NCBI GenBank assembly: GCA_019307645.1
Contig: JAFDJF010000131.1
Coordinates: 1 to 6,676 of the forward strand
Length of the DNA stretch: 6,676 bases
Reading direction: 5' to 3'
Source: Deltaproteobacteria bacterium
GTDB lineage: Bacteria; Desulfobacterota; DSM-4660; Desulfatiglandales; Desulfatiglandaceae
The notes under the pieces are model-generated. The model was given only the letters and a program-made list of their open reading frames with translations, was not told the origin of the DNA and made no database searches. The position numbers were made by a program, and so were the translations under genes. Positions 5,999 through 6,676 of this stretch are shown piece after piece. Each line of letters starts with the position of its first letter. The first letter of the stretch is position 1.

Positions 5999-6676
5999 CT
6001 AATCTTCGTTCATGAAATAGTCAGAGATGACGCCCATGAATGGATTGTACTTAATAGCATAATGGGTTTGATTTTTTTCTTGAAATTGGATTGACAGTTT
6101 CCTGTCTTCCTCGTGGAGTGTCGGCGCAATCCTGTCCCATTCTTCACGGTTCAGTTCGATAATTTCGTTTACCCTTTCCAGATAAACAGAAGAGACTTCA
6201 AAATCGGCATAGGCATTCACGAACCATGGCATTATGCGACCAACTTTTTCAAGGAAAAGGTTCTGTTCCTCGCCAAAATCAAGGGCGGAAGAATCCGTGA
6301 AATTAACCAGAGAATTCATTTTTTCTGCATTTATAAAACCGCCATCAATACTCATTTTGTATGATTCTGTTCCCGGGAAAGGGAAAAAAAATGTCCAGCG
6401 GAAACGCCCTGGTTTCGCCTTGCTTAAAAAAGTAATGGTTTCCATTACATCATCATGCGCTTCATAGGGAAGACCGATAATAATAAACACTGAGCTGTGC
6501 ATTTTGTATTTGTGGACCAAATTGATGGATTCGAGAATTTTCTCATTGCCCATGTGCCTGTTCATTATTTGAGTGCGGATTTTTTTGCTGCCACTTTCGA
6601 CACCGAATTTAATGATTCTGCATCCGGCGTCTGCAAGATGACGTGCGCGGTCTTCACTAAAAAATCCCACATGTCC
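5999..6676 (-). CDS. Radical SAM protein, C-terminal part (runs off window)
   Basis: This is the last 225 residues of a larger enzyme; the frame is open to the window edge, so the N-terminus, including the CxxxCxxC iron-sulfur motif and any cobalamin-binding domain, is outside. A GTG codon at 6670 is in frame but is not a credible start, because it falls in the middle of the radical SAM barrel. Visible barrel motifs are AGCRIIKFGVESGS (17-30 of the fragment), the VESGS SAM-contact strand, IIGLPYE (66-72) and FPFPGTE (98-104). These are typical of B12-binding-type radical SAM proteins (the BchE/HpnR-like group). The remaining roughly 110 residues form a charged, helical C-terminal domain (LERVNEIIELNREEWDRIAP) that I cannot assign. 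The substrate cannot be told from this part. The stop is TAG, 41 bases from the stop of the convergent zinc-ribbon gene. Confidence 0.88.
   Translation of the reverse strand, partial: GHVGFFSEDRARHLADAGCRIIKFGVESGSKKIRTQIMNRHMGNEKILESINLVHKYKMHSSVFIIIGLPYEAHDDVMETITFLSKAKPGRFRWTFFFPFPGTESYKMSIDGGFINAEKMNSLVNFTDSSALDFGEEQNLFLEKVGRIMPWFVNAYADFEVSSVYLERVNEIIELNREEWDRIAPTLHEEDRKLSIQFQEKNQTHYAIKYNPFMGVISDYFMNED

Overview
The window holds four protein genes on the minus strand and one small gene on the plus strand. Three minus-strand genes run in the order cysS, uvrB, malonyl-CoA decarboxylase (right to left). A roughly 600-base repeat-rich gap follows, then a small plus-strand zinc-ribbon gene and the C-terminal part of a minus-strand radical SAM gene cut by the window edge. 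I see no rRNA, tRNA, CRISPR array, transposase or prophage gene.

The lineage is an inference. Bacterial Shine-Dalgarno sites, an anaerobe-style radical SAM protein, a bacterial malonyl-CoA decarboxylase, moderate GC content and intergenic repeats of the GGGTCC, GTTCAAGGGTTCA and CCTTCAGCCT types together suggest a Desulfobacterota (former Deltaproteobacteria) genome. No single marker here proves it.

Layout: 1-139 is noncoding with one small hairpin. 140-1522(-) encodes a 460-residue malonyl-CoA decarboxylase with its Ser and His catalytic candidates in place. 1523-1673 is a spacer carrying an 8-base tandem repeat. 1674-3668(-) is uvrB, whose true start overlaps the end of cysS (3661-5139, -) by 8 bases, so those two are translationally linked. 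5140-5744 is noncoding but highly structured. It holds a 172-base inverted-repeat element (5206-5377) that folds into a branched structure, a small palindrome (5405-5419), a second inverted-repeat unit (5499-5644) and an operator-like palindrome inside it (5580-5592). 5745-5957(+) is an unrecognised small zinc-ribbon protein. 5999-6676(-) is the partial radical SAM enzyme, convergent with it.

Functionally, cysS (translation) and uvrB (nucleotide excision repair) are housekeeping genes, while malonyl-CoA decarboxylase converts malonyl-CoA to acetyl-CoA and CO2. Nothing else for malonate or fatty-acid metabolism is visible beside it. The genes do not form one pathway. The most interesting part is the structured, probably repetitive DNA upstream of cysS. 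In its proposed pairings every non-Watson-Crick pair inside the stems is G-U on the plus strand rather than A-C, which hints at a plus-strand RNA fold.
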